Positions 51,990 to 64,000 of a stretch of 64,000 bases of DNA are shown in pieces. The notes below the pieces were generated by a model that worked only from the letters and a program-made list of their open reading frames with translations, searched no databases and was not told where the DNA came from. Position numbers and translations under genes: made by a program. Each line of letters opens with the position of its first letter. Position 1 is the first letter of the stretch. The DNA is from Amblyornis subalaris (taxonomy: Eukaryota > Chordata > Aves > Passeriformes > Ptilonorhynchidae), in the NCBI GenBank assembly GCA_018881555.1, contig JACAXG010000124.1, positions 1,488,001-1,552,000 of the forward strand, in the 5' to 3' direction.

Positions 51990-52472
51990 TCCATCACTTC
52001 CTGGAGGTCTCTAAAGTGCTGACCATGCATGCAGGAACAACATGGCACAAATGGTGCAAAAAATCAATTTTAGACAAGAGGCGAGCCCCAGGTAAACTAC
52101 AAAAGGAACTGAATAGGTCCAACACTCATTCCCTGTCTTTTGTTGACCCCAGATCTGGACCATCCTCAGCAGCAAGAAGGACATGGGATTTAAGGACTGG
52201 TGACCTTTTCCTCTCTCTTTCTTCCATCTTGATTGCTCTGCTCTCTTTTTATCCTGGCAAGTGCAGCAATTGTATTCTACCCCTCGCTCTGTCCCTGAAG
52301 TTTGCTGCAGGAGTTGGGAGTTTGTTAAAGCTAGTTATAAAAGTTGAGAGCTTTTTAGCCAACACTTCTATGACTAATTAGTTGCTGTAATAAAGGCAAC
52401 TACACAATAAAGAATAAGAGTTCCCTCCCACGTGGACTAGAGTCTTTGTTCAGCCCAACAAGAATTTACAAC
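51990..52472 (+). mobile_element. Decayed LTR-like element
   Basis: The order of segments resembles the element at 9.3-10.05 kb. A purine stretch (CAGCAAGAAGGACATGGG) is followed by GGTGACC and a long CT-rich tract (about 52,200-52,250), then a TATAAAA (about 52,337), AATAAA signals (about 52,387 and 52,406) and a terminal part ending in TTTACAACA near 52,472. No internal retroviral reading frame and no clear target-site duplication were found, and the left edge is a guess. A 121-codon frame at 52,016-52,381 is probably just the low stop density of the U3/R part. It may instead be unrelated sequence with similar composition. Confidence 0.4.
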
Positions 52473-53123
52473 AAACATCACGCCCACTTCCAGGTCGTGA
52501 CAGCTGGTCAAGCTGTTTCAGATTTTGCTGATCCAGTATTGTATCAGGAAACTTGGTAGCCTAGGGTTTTTTTCCCATCCCTCAACCTACCTGGTCCTTG
52601 ATTAACAACTCAGATGTGTCTCTTGTATCTGGCTAATGGTTTGCAGTGTTTCGCTCCTCCTGACAGCTCAGGGCAGAAGTGGGAGAGAACTACAGCGGTA
52701 AATGGAGGGGACTGAGGCTTAAAAACAGAACAGCATCAGTTGTCAGTGACACAGTGCATGCACATTATTTATCTTCATCACCTATAAACTCTGAGCCCAT
52801 CCGCTGGAAACATAGCAGTGAGTCCAAGCAAACTGGATCCAGATCTAAGTTTCTCAGTACCATTTTGTCTATCCAGAAGACTTTAGTCTTTAGACAGTGC
52901 TTGAAAAAAAGAGTGTTTCTGAAGTCATTTCCTTCTACAAAGCACACTCACATTGATCAAAATAAAGCAATGGTCTTTCTCATGGTCTGAGTGCAACTTG
53001 GAACATACTGCTCAGAAAATCCATCACTAATGTAGCTCCATAGCTCCCATTCTAACAGTATCATCAAAAACATTAGTTTTTTCCATTGGGTTTTGTTTTA
53101 AAAATCTAGTAAAAAGTTTTTAA

Positions 53124-53141
53124 CAAGTTTTAAAAAACTTG
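53124..53141. repeat. Perfect 18-bp palindrome
   Basis: CAAGTTTT, AA, AAAACTTG: 8-bp arms around an AA centre. It lies just upstream of the candidate exon at 53,168. It may be simple chance in A/T-rich DNA. Confidence 0.75.
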
Positions 53142-53167
53142 ACTGGATTGCCTGCTTTCATTAACAG

Positions 53168-53610
53168 GTTTCTCCAGTTCTAGATCTGTGCATGACCGGA
53201 AGAATACAAGTCAGTGATAGCCATCCAGAAAAGGAGGCTCTGGCACAGGATGAATACACTGTGGTTTCACAGTCCAGAAGTACAGGGCTAGCTGAGGCCC
53301 ACCTGCTTGGGAAGCACATTTCCAAAGCACCACTTTCATCTATTGCACCTACAATGCAACTTCACCTGCCAAAGAAACAGGCCAGAAGAGAAATGCTCAG
53401 AACCAGGTCAATGATCAAAACTGAAGAATGTCAGAAGTACAAAGGTGAAATCCTCTCTGGTAAAGGCAATAAGGGGAATATCTACATGAAGAATCTTCAG
53501 TATAAATTTTGGGAAGACACACTTAAGGTTCAAGACTGTCCAGATGAAGAACCATGGGAGACAGCCTAGGAGCAGCTTCATTTGGCAGCCTGTTAGCTGA
53601 AACGAATAAA
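53168..53610 (+). other. Candidate terminal exon with 125-codon frame, unrecognised
   Basis: A moderate acceptor (TTGCCTGCTTTCATTAACAG, ending at 53,167) is followed by a frame open from the first base, VSPVLDLC and then ATG at 53,192, to TAG at 53,567-53,569, with AATAAA 36 bases later (53,605-53,610). The predicted product is hydrophilic and rich in K, E, Q and S. It begins MTGRIQVSDSHPEKEALAQD and ends in CPDEEPWETA, with no signal peptide, membrane segment or domain I recognise. The tight spacing of stop and poly(A) signal makes it the best gene-like arrangement in the window. A frame of this length is still within what chance gives in 64 kb, and no upstream exon was identified. Confidence 0.25.
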
Positions 53611-56600
53611 AAGAACACTTCAGAGTTAATCCTGAGTTATAAGTAACTTCTACACAAAATATTCTTAGTGCTCTGAATCGATCCTAACATCTAGTTAATG
53701 ATAAGAGCTTTACAAAGCACTAGAGAAGTAGCATGCATGCCCCCAATACTCCAGTCCTGAGGAAAGATTGATTCTGAACAGGTCCACGTTTAGAGGATCT
53801 GGCACCCCAGGGAAGGTCATCACATTCTGTGGTAACCCTGCACTGAGAATCAGAGTGGGAAAAAGTTTTAAGGAAAAAGATTAAATTGCAACATCAATAT
53901 TTAAAACAAAGCACACCTCTGCTTCCTCTGGACATAGTATGTCTCAATTAGCAAGATACAAGCGATGCACCAGCTGAAAGTGAACTATCCTATGACGCCA
54001 AAGATACAGAACTACAAATGCAGATTCACAAAAGACTTGAAAATTAGGATAAATAATTTAATAAGTTCTGTGCTACAGCTTCCTTTCTTGAAGGGACTGG
54101 TGAGGTGAAAATCCATTCCTCAGAAGTATTATGCACTTGTGGTATCAAAAAGGGCTGAGGAAACATGGATTGTGATTAACTTCAGACATTAGTGTCTCTG
54201 TAGAAGCAGCTTTAATTTATGCCAATATTGAAAACAGTTCTATTTTTCTGGTATACAACTATGATTCTGAATCTTTTCAAGGTTGGGTGGTGGGGTTTTT
54301 TCCACTCTTAAAAAAAAAGAACAGTATCTCCATAATGAAACTTTTGAGCATCAGAATGACTTCTGCTATTTCTCAAAGCTGCATGGTAACAAAAGGTCAC
54401 AGGCTGGCTCCAGTTCCCTTGTATTTAACAAAATAATGTGGTTCAGAACAGAAAAGCTCAACTTAAAGGTCACAACAAAATCTATTTTTCTGCACTGTAT
54501 TATTATACAGAATATTTCCTTAGAGTCATATTCCATGCTACAGCAGAGTGAACAGGTTTCAAAATGAGTCTAGGTAACACATTGTACATGCTGTTTTCTA
54601 GACACTATCGCCTCTGTCTCTTTTAGAGTGGGGGTAGGGAGGACACAAAACTTAAGTAGTCAAAAAAATTTTGATGGAAAAGTACCAGATCACTTGAAGG
54701 AAGTTAATATTATAGCAAACCAAATCAACACCCATGAAAGTCAGCTTCCATGACATTAAAAGCTTTAGGGAAGCAACTCATATATTCCTGGTTGCACTAT
54801 TTTTAATAAAAAGCAATCAATATTTATAAAAGTGATTATTGCATCATCTGTTTCCAGGTCTAAACAAAATTTCCAGTCACAAGTGCAGATGCCATACCAG
54901 ACTAAACCAAACTTTTTTTTTGCTTTTTGCTTATCTTCTAAACTAAAAGAGCACTGGAGTGTGAGGTTCAGCCTATTCCTTTTGTTCTATTTTTGTTCCT
55001 TTGCAATCAACTCTGAGCTACAAAGTCAAGAGAAGAATTACTAGAAATGGGGTATTTTAAAGGTTTTCTATTGAGTAAGGATTAGCATAGACCTTTATTG
55101 CCTGAAGGAACCTTAGTGAGCAATGATATTAGTTATGGCTACCAAAGAGGGAGACACGGGGTAAATCTTATTCCCACCTTTTTTTTTTTCCTTTTGAAAA
55201 TGTTGCCACACACAAAATGTTGTAACAATGCAACTTAGTGAATAAAAGGGGTACACCTAGATTTTAGACAAGGAAATGGATGGAGAACCTCTTGAGTCTT
55301 TGAATCCTTGCAGTTTACAGACATCCTGTGAAATTCACCTTTTCGGTCTGTTTACTTCCAAGTTTCACATGTACTATAAGACACTAAATAAAGCAAAAAA
55401 CCCAATATACAAGATGTACGAAAGATCTTTTGTCCTCTTCATTTGTGTAATGACTTCCTCCTCTCAACCTTCAAAATAAATCTGTTTGACGTGGATTGGG
55501 ATTCAGCACCTTCTTTGAAGTGTGGGCAGCGGAAATCTCAGACCACAACCACCATGATACCAGGTACTCTATGAAGAAAGAGCACATATATAAGGATATG
55601 CATAGGAGCACAAGTATACACTCATATGGATCACTAGAAAGATCCATACCAAATCAAAGCGATTGAAAGAGCAAACAGACACAATAGGAATATTGTGACG
55701 AAGCAGTGCAAGTGTGTGTTTGGGGTTTTCATGTCTGATAAAAATGAGACACCTTTTATTAAGAAGTAATGACCTTCACAAGCAATGATCTAATCTACAA
55801 AATATTTCAGAGCAATTTTCATCAGCACAATAACAGAAAATTTATATAGCAAAAAGCCTGTTAGTCAACAGTATAATTTTACTGAAGAAGAATCAAAAGT
55901 GTCATTTGAACTTTCACCTTTCTTATCCAAATTTTAAAAAAACCACAGATCTTGCTATGAGCATATAGCATTGTAAACTCACACCAAAGAGTGAGAGCAC
56001 TGATGCACAGCACTACTACATGGACAAGCACACAAAATAAAGAATGTAAGCTTGATTTTTATTTTTTATCCATAATATGTAAAGAAATCAGAATCTAACC
56101 TAGACTTATCTTGGAATAAATGTAGATGGTATAAAAGAAATCAAACTTAACTCCATATAAGACATTTTAGATTGCCTGGGGTTTTGTTTCCAGGAAACTA
56201 TTACTGATGAAAACAGAAGTACCACCTGACATTCCTGCTTTGAATGTGAGAAGTAGATAATATTAAGGCTTTTCTTCCCTGAATCTTTTACAAGTGTCAT
56301 TTTATGGGCATCGACATTTTTTATTCAAAAACAAATCCTCTAACTTAAAATATGCATGCCTACAAATTTGGATATATTTGTCTTTTCTAGATGAATGAGT
56401 AGCCAACCTACTCAAATGTAAAAAAAATTTTTGCTTGATGATTTTAACAAAGAACAACTCCTATACTTGCAATTAAGTAATCTTTTTTCCCACCTGCAGA
56501 AGGTGTTTACCCATGTTTACCCATGAAATTAAGGTTCCAGATAACAGTCAATACCAAAACTTGATGGAGATGGGAATTATGAGAACTAACAACAAAACCA

Positions 56601-58726
56601 TACTGCTTAAAGCAGTGAGAAGTTTTTTTCATGTAGGTTTCTGTTCAGTTATAACATATACACAGTTTGGGTCTCTTTAAGGAAGATGAATTGAAAAGCA
56701 AATATTTTTCTTCCTCCTCACACTTATACAAGATCAGCAAAAACTGATTGGCCTCTTTCTACANGCACACTTCGTACTCAGCTCTATTTAGCATCATGCC
56801 ATCTGGGCCTAATTTTTTTTTTCCTTCTGACATCAGCAAGCTTCATAATGCAAAGCAAATTTCCTTTGATGCTAAGGCTAGATCAAGAAGAATGAGCAGG
56901 CCAGCATGTTTTTCCACATTTAGACAGCCAGATGAACTCCTACTCATCTTCATCACACACTACTTAAGAATCAAGATTTTCCTACAGAGGCTCAATGTCT
57001 TGAAAGAAAAAACAGATGCAATATTTAGGCATTGTTGTACAGTCAACAGTCAATAACTTTCAAATTCAGCAACTGTCAGCAAATGGATTGTCCCAGCTCC
57101 TTTGATATTTACACAGAGTAAGCTATTCCCCTTGCAGTTTGGGTTGTTTTTTTAAAATAAGAAAGCAAAGACAAAGTTTAGATCCCAGTCTGTACACCCC
57201 TACACAAAACTTCTTCCATCCTCTCTCATCNTCAGCACTGCTTATCAGCATTTTTGTGAGCATCTTACAAGAGAAAGGTACCAGCAATGCACAATCACAT
57301 CAAGCTCTTAGCTTCTGGTAAACTTCTGCCAGATTCCAAGGTAATAACATCCTTGACTATTGCTTGAAGTTTGTGTTCACATACAGAACAGATTTCTGAA
57401 GACAATATTTAAGATCTTCCTTTACCTTCACCATATGATTTTTTTTTTCAGTTGCTTATAACTTTGCACAAACTTTAACTACTTGGGTCAAAGTCTTCAA
57501 TCTTGTCTAAATGGGTAAAACTCCTTTTTTTTTACTTCAACCAAAACAATGCAATCACTGCTGAAGCTCAGGTGCTTTCCCCATGTAAAAATTGGACACA
57601 TCAATACTCAAAATCTCAAGCACACACATGATCTGCAGCCAAGACTTGTAATAACACAGTAACAGTCCAGTAAGACAAACACACAGCTTTTGTCTCCACC
57701 ATTTGTGCACTTTGAAGATAAAGACTTACTAGAGATTTAGTGTCAAAACTTTGATAGATGCCACTTGCACCAATCTATTTCAACATACAGAGGATCGGGA
57801 ATTTCTTACAATTGTATCTGTGAGCTGCAGCAAAGTGAAGAACCAGAACTGAGAACTTTAACAGTTCAAAGAAACTGACTGAAGCAGCACTCCCAAAAAC
57901 ATCTCCATGCATATTCCTGCTGCGGAATAAATGTGTGAGCTAAGGCTTGGCTATCTGAAAAACAACAACAAAACACACCCCACCTTTTACCTGCATGTCT
58001 GAAACGTCAAAGCTTTACACAAAGGGCAGGCACAGAATCCTATAAGACTGAGAATCTCCTGCCTATCACCTCTTCCCTTTTGTTATTGAAAGGAATCTCT
58101 CTTCAACAATCCCACTCATCAGATGACAAGACAATCACTCTCTAAGGTCAGTCTCAAGTGCTTCAGTTTAAACTACTGAAGGCAGAGCAGCAAATTGCAT
58201 TGTTCAGAGTCACCGGTGTGGAGCTTCAAAAAAGACTGCATACTGGATGAGAAATGAAGTTCCCCAAGGCACCATACCTATTTGATATGGTCTAGATACC
58301 AAAACTGGTATATTTCTATACATGATTCTTGTAGTTACAAAGTGGTTTACACTAGAAAGTAGTTTCTCATTAAATTTCTCACTAAATGGCATCTCACTAC
58401 ATGTATGTGTAAGGCTTGAATACCAAGCAAAAACACAGTCTCCTTGCTCCATTAAATAATTCTTTCCAAGAGTTCTTCCCAACACTAAACAACTGCAGTG
58501 TGACAGTTCCAACAATTTCTAGAGCATTATTAATAAAGTAGCAGCACTCTGCATTCTACATCACTATGGCTTTTCTTTGAGTATTTTATCTTTTCTTAGT
58601 GGCATGCTATCTTTGCTAATACACACAATTTATGACATTTCTGAAAAGGAATAGCTTTCCTTCCTGAAAACAAGGTCTGCAGAAAGACATGCATTTTATT
58701 CCAACAGTAATCCATCTTATCCTCAT

Positions 58727-58770
58727 TCATTCTCACTCATTCTTCTCTTCTCATTCTCACTCATTCTTCT
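58727..58770. repeat. 24-bp tandem repeat, about two copies
   Basis: The unit TCATTCTCACTCATTCTTCT plus CTTC (58,727-58,750) is repeated with its first 20 bases identical at 58,751-58,770. The unit is itself built from TCATTCT and TCACTCAT pieces, so it grew from a pyrimidine-rich simple sequence. Confidence 0.85.
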
Positions 58771-61762
58771 TTGACCAAATAACCATTCTATGCACCCTAC
58801 TTTTCAGTAGAGATTTTTACCTGTTCAGACCAGAAACAAGTTCTCAGACTCGCTCTTTGCCCCCGATGTTTTACTCCTTGCTCTTGTTAAAATCTGGGGA
58901 TTACTGACAAACATACCAAATCACCCACAGAAAGGTAAAAAATTACTACCAAGACAAGTTTCAGTGCACTGAAGGGTGTTATCAAAGAAAAAGAGTAAAT
59001 ATTTTAAATTATAGGAAATTTGTTGAGCATTACAAGTGAAAGGAAGCGTGCAAAGAGGAAGATGTATCGTAACTGACTTATTTCATAACAGAGGAGCTGT
59101 GAATATGGCCTGGAGTTCTATCCATTGCAATGGCAAGGTTAAAAGCACAATGAGCTGCAAAATACACACTAAGCAAATTGACAATGCATTGGAGTAATTA
59201 TTTACTTGTTCTGAAATGCTACTCAAGCAGGAAAGACTGCTTTTAAGATTTATATCTGCAAATACCAGTATTTCTACAAACCAAAAGAGGGAATGATACA
59301 AGGATGGTTGCATTAGCATAATGCCATGTAAAATTATCACAGCCACAACAGCTTTGAACACCTGGAACACATTAAAATTACTGCTCAAGTGGCTGTCATC
59401 TTTGGCATACGAATAACAGGAAAAAAAAAACAAAAAACCATATTGCTTATTTCTTCATGTTTTTAGATATACGTTGATAATAAACAGGTCCATTATGGAA
59501 ACCAAGATTAAAAACATTCCAATAACAAGCTTCAAAGGACAAAAACGACCCATTTAAAATAAAAAGAAGCAGCAGAGTTAAAGCCAGTGCATTGAAAGCC
59601 TGAGTTTCCTCTAACTATAAATCACTCCAACTCATTACTATAATAAAATCAACAAANGATAATCTAGTATTTTTCATTCATAAAGTGCAAAATCTACAGG
59701 AAAGCTTTCTCAGCCAGTAACAACAGCATACTCTCTTTAAACTAGATATGGAATACTTTGATTTTGAGGGTATTTAACACTATTTTTAACATTAAAATTG
59801 CTCATTCTTTTTGCTGTAAGGAACAATGTGCCACCTTAGAGCTGGAGGCCAGGGATCACTATTAGCAAAATCACTTATGCATCTTGCTGAGATGCAAGGG
59901 GTTAANCTTAAGTGAAATAGAAACAAACCCAAATAATCCAACCAGACAAAGACAGAAGAAACACCTGAGGATGTACTAGTGGTGGTTTATAAAGCCTTCC
60001 TGGTGATCACAGGTGGTGAAATCACACTGCAGAAAAACAATCACCATTACTTCTATTAGCTGTGATCCCACTTGAAAGGCTGTGTGCAGCTCTGGTAATA
60101 TTCACCACTAGGCTGCAAAGAGTAACATTAATAATCAGACTGAGAAACTGATTCATGGGGGAAGATTTAGAGTTAAACACATGGAATTTTGCTAACTAAC
60201 AGTGAAGAGCGAGAATCAGCATCCATGAATATTGGATAGATGGAACTTCTAAGGAGGAGATCTACCTAGTGTGACACACAAAAATTAAAAGTAAAAGTAT
60301 GAAGACCAGAAGAGAGAAAATTTTGTAAGGAGTTCCTTATGGAGATCTTTCCTCAGTGAAATAATTATACTGTGAAACAGCTTCGGACTACCACAGATAA
60401 AAGTTTCAAAAGTGTGCTGCAGTGAGCATTTTAACTTTGGCAGGGATACAGACTGGCTAATACAACCATTTCTCCTAGGCCCCTGGATAACTGCTTACGT
60501 TTGAAAGGACAAGCAACACCTGATGGGTCAAAGGCAACTGAGCCATGGTCTATTCTACGGTCTTCTTACCTGTCTTTTCATATGCATCCAACTGTCTCAG
60601 TTGCTGTTCATGCCAACTACCTTTACATGCACATACACAGCTGCTGCTTCTACCCCTGATCTATAACCAATGGACACAGACATTGGTACTGAAAGGTGGA
60701 ACAACAGCACACATATACGGCCACTTGCAGAACAAATCAATGCATATGTGTTAAATCACTTACTAGCAGTGACAAAGGTTTGTAAATCAGGAATGAGCAG
60801 AAAAAAAAAATTTACACACAATGACTGCAAGCCATAAGCACTGACTGCAAGGAGCCCATCAACAAGACAAGCAGTGCCATATTACTGCACCTCTTCTAGG
60901 CTTTTGATGCCTCCATGTGAATTTCCGCATGAGTTGGATTCCAAACGTAGTGGAGGACTTGCACCACTCTTGGTACTTGTATCCCTAATGATGGACATCA
61001 TTAGTTGTACTGGGTATGTCACAAGCCAAAGACAGGTAGCAGATACTGCACTTGGTGTTCATAGATAGATCCTTCTAACATCATAGACTTTATCCCAACT
61101 GCAACCCTAGGAACCCTCATAATTCTTAGGCAAGGGTACACTGAAATCTTTTTGGGGAAAAGGCAGCTCTTGAGAAAGATACAAGTTCATTGTCTAATAA
61201 GATTAGTTGTTCAAACAGCATCCTAGACTTGTCACCCCTGATATGTACAATGTCAGGGTAATCGTATAGAGTAAAGCTTCCAAAAACATCCTGGTTACAC
61301 AGAAACTCTTCAGAGTTTTTCAATTCTTTCAATTTGTGTCCAGCATCGCTCAAAGTGACTGCTAATAATGAACAGAAAAATAAGGGATAACCTGTAATCA
61401 ATATTGAAGTAAGCCTAGTTTTTCAAAAAAAATACCCCAACTGCTGTATTAAAGAGTTAAGGCTTTAAAAATTACTTACCCAAAGCAGCCCCCTCAAATG
61501 CCTGTCCTCACTAATCTACATACAAAATATTTTGGTGGGGTTTTTTTCCACTCACAACAAATGTTATTCTAAGTAACATAGGTCGGATACCTAAAAAAGT
61601 GAGCAATTTATAAGGCAAAAACAATTCAAGATATGACACTGCTGTTCAACTCAACTCTGGTTGGTGACCGTTTCCTCAAAACCAACATTTTAAAGCCAAT
61701 GTATGTTTTGCATGTAGCTACCTTAATATACACTGATATGTAGATATCCAATATATATGCTA

Positions 61763-61782
61763 TCCAATACAGAAGTATTGGA
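61763..61782. repeat. Short perfect hairpin
   Basis: TCCAATAC and GTATTGGA form an 8-bp stem around an AGAA loop. No U tract or other context suggests a functional RNA. Confidence 0.6.
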
Positions 61783-64000
61783 ATTCACTCACATTTCAGG
61801 TACTGAGAAGTAAGCCTCTGAAATCAAGACAATTCCCTGGTGTTACACGGTTTTCTAGTTTAATCTTATCAGTCCTCATGCACATATCAAGTAGGTATCA
61901 TGGTGTTTCCAGCTCTGTAGGCTTACAAAATAGACACCAAAATCATGTTAGGATAGAATTTTTATTGTGTAATTAACATGTATTACCTTAGTATACATTT
62001 CAGTTACATGCAAATGTTACCTAGGGAGTTCTATGGAATACAGGTATTTTAGAAACTAATTTTAACAAAACAAAAAAAATTTTAAAAAACTTTTANAAGT
62101 TGTAAAGGCATAACTATTCAACATTTTGGCTTACTAAAGAGGAAAGAAACTTCAATCTGAAAAGATATGTCTACTTCAAAATCATTAAGCTCCACATTGA
62201 TGTCAAAAAATGACTCTACAACAACAGATAGAAAATACTGGGAAGCCTATTGCCCCTCATCCCTCCCCGTCTAATGGGTGGCCAATTAGGGTGTTGTACA
62301 AACTCAATTAGTGAAAATATTGTGATGTATAGTAGACATATAAAAAGAACTGTACTTTTATTTACTGAGAAATAAATTTATGAGACTTACTGTCACAGCA
62401 CTTCAGTGAAGTAAATAATTCAGTAAGCTTCAGGAAAAATGGATATGAATATGATTCAATGTCTACAGAAATGCTCTACAAAACTTGTGAAAAGATAACA
62501 TATTTGGCCCAAAAATGAGTCTCTACTCATAGTTGATAGATGTTACAAGAACTTTTAAGTCAGATGCTTTAAGTCTCAGATAAAAAACTTCTTAGGAAAT
62601 CCATGCCTTTTTCCGTATGACCTGCGTTATAAGAACTACAAAACCAAATTAATTATTGCTGGTAAAGACACTTTCCTCAAAAGCTCCTATAATAAACAAT
62701 TGCAAAACACAGTCCATCAGAAAAGGTGTGTTACTCTCTTTCCTGATGGACTCATTCTTCACAGTTGTTTTACAAAGAACACCAAAAGGCTTTGGTGACA
62801 CAGGCACTGTCTCCCAATATTAATGTGATATTGGAAGGGGGAGAATACAGTCCTTTCATCATTTAACTTCTTCAGAAATGAAAATGGGGAGAAGAAACAG
62901 GTGTCACTGGAAGAGAATCGTTTGGTTTTCTGTGGTTTATCATGCTTGAATTTTTCTCCCTCCAGCAGGATTTATTCATGCATTCTCCTTACAGGTATAT
63001 AAAAATTATGGTGAGGATCTTGGTATCTGATTTGCCCCAGGGAAGAAAGTGAAGAGCAAAGCAGGTCTCTATTTCTGCTTGACTGAGGTTATTCATACAT
63101 TGTGCGAATTTGCTCATGTAGGAGAAACAGAAGAATAGCAGTAGTAAGCATGCCCTTGGGTAAATCTAATGGTTGGAGAGCAGCAGGTCAGAAGGTTTAT
63201 TGAAACATAACAGACAAGCTTTACAATCTACCTTGAATGTCAGGTATCTGAAAACTAAGTAACATTCACATATAATTCTACATTAAGCATAAAGATTTAT
63301 GCTGTTTCACAACAGCCTAAAAGCAGTTTTCCAAGGTTGTATAGGGAAACTGAGGATCTTTCCCACTCCTTACCAAACAGACTTTTCCTTTCAAAGCCAA
63401 AGCTACCAATATATGGGAGATAAGCTGCAAATCAAATAATGGATATTCACAGCTTCACCATACATGTTACACTATTTTTCACATCATAGTCAAAGGTTCA
63501 GTCAACATTNGTGTTAACAGCATTACTCAAAGCTGCCTAGGGACTCACTAGCATCACAGTGTCATCACTGAAATCATAGTCGTAACAGGAATAGCACTTT
63601 TAATGTCATCTAATTAACTAATTTCTATTTTTAAAAGCACAGCTCTTTTACCCAACTTCATTGCAAGAAAGATTCATCCGCAGAGTGAGACTTACTTCCA
63701 TGAGTAAGTAATGTTATCGAACAGTAACAAAAGTACATTCCCCAAAGTTCTTTCACTGATGACATCTTTTTTGGTTAAAATTTCTCCCCAATCACATGAG
63801 TAAATAATACAAATGCCATGTTATATAATTTTCCTTTTCCTCATTCACCCACAGTCAGGAAAATAGTAACAAGTCCAAAATGAAAAACCAAATACATGTC
63901 CCACTGGAATGTCAGCCAATTGCAATTCTTGTTTTAAGAACTTTGCTTAATTTGTTCAACTATTTGTTTTCATTGTGATCACAGCTCTCATTTCTTTTAA

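Larger units (their letters stand above)
53626..64000. other. Non-coding AT-rich sequence, no gene recognised
   Basis: 10.4 kb without recognised exons, RNA genes or transposons. Open frames do not exceed about 116 codons (59,083-59,433, minus strand, hydrophobic but with no known family). A 24-bp tandem repeat near 58.73 kb and a short hairpin at 61.76 kb are listed separately. Confidence 0.65.

Noticed and set aside
52016..52381. 121-codon frame as a host gene
   Set aside because: It lies within the LTR-like element and has no recognisable protein content.
1..64000. CRISPR arrays, tRNA or rRNA genes, prokaryotic operons
   Set aside because: No regularly spaced repeats, cloverleaf-type sequences or rRNA text were seen. 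The window is vertebrate nuclear DNA.

Overview
The window is non-coding DNA from a bird nuclear genome. It is AT-rich and CpG-poor. The evidence for a bird is a 5'-truncated CR1 retrotransposon (about 19.93-20.94 kb) with the usual reverse-transcriptase text and the 8-bp repeated 3' end, plus a solo LTR (23,833-24,185, minus strand) whose sequence I recognise from memory as a common avian endogenous-retrovirus LTR. No bacterial, plasmid or viral gene organisation is present, and no CRISPR array, rRNA or tRNA was recognised.

Apart from the CR1 remnant I find no protein-coding exon I can name. The longest open frames (about 100-160 codons) are of the size expected by chance in 64 kb of AT-rich sequence, and many begin at TTG or GTG rather than ATG. 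The window is therefore either intergenic or the inside of a very large intron. Three stretches look like exons by signals alone (acceptor, open frame, donor or poly(A) signal): 16,801-17,049, 42,495-42,592 and 53,168-53,610. They are listed with low confidence.

Layout: 0-9.3 kb plain AT-rich sequence with short simple repeats; 9.3-10.05 kb an LTR-like element with TATA box and poly(A) signal; 10-19.9 kb plain sequence with one candidate terminal exon; 19.93-20.94 kb CR1; 23.83-24.19 kb solo LTR with a perfect 5-bp target-site duplication; 24.2-40.7 kb plain sequence with a hairpin, a 42-bp tandem duplication and paired G6A10 tracts; 40.7-41.1 kb a stretch that reads like a conserved non-coding element; 41.17 kb a TG/TCTGTGTG microsatellite; 42.5 kb a candidate internal exon; 49.63-50.17 kb an isolated CpG-rich block of unknown origin; 52.0-52.47 kb a second, more decayed LTR-like element; 53.2-53.6 kb a candidate terminal exon; 53.6-64 kb plain sequence with a 24-bp tandem repeat and a small hairpin.

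No set of genes working together can be described, and I see no new multi-gene system. The most useful leads are the CpG-rich block, the conserved-looking block at 40.7 kb and the three exon-like stretches. All need alignment or transcript data to settle.
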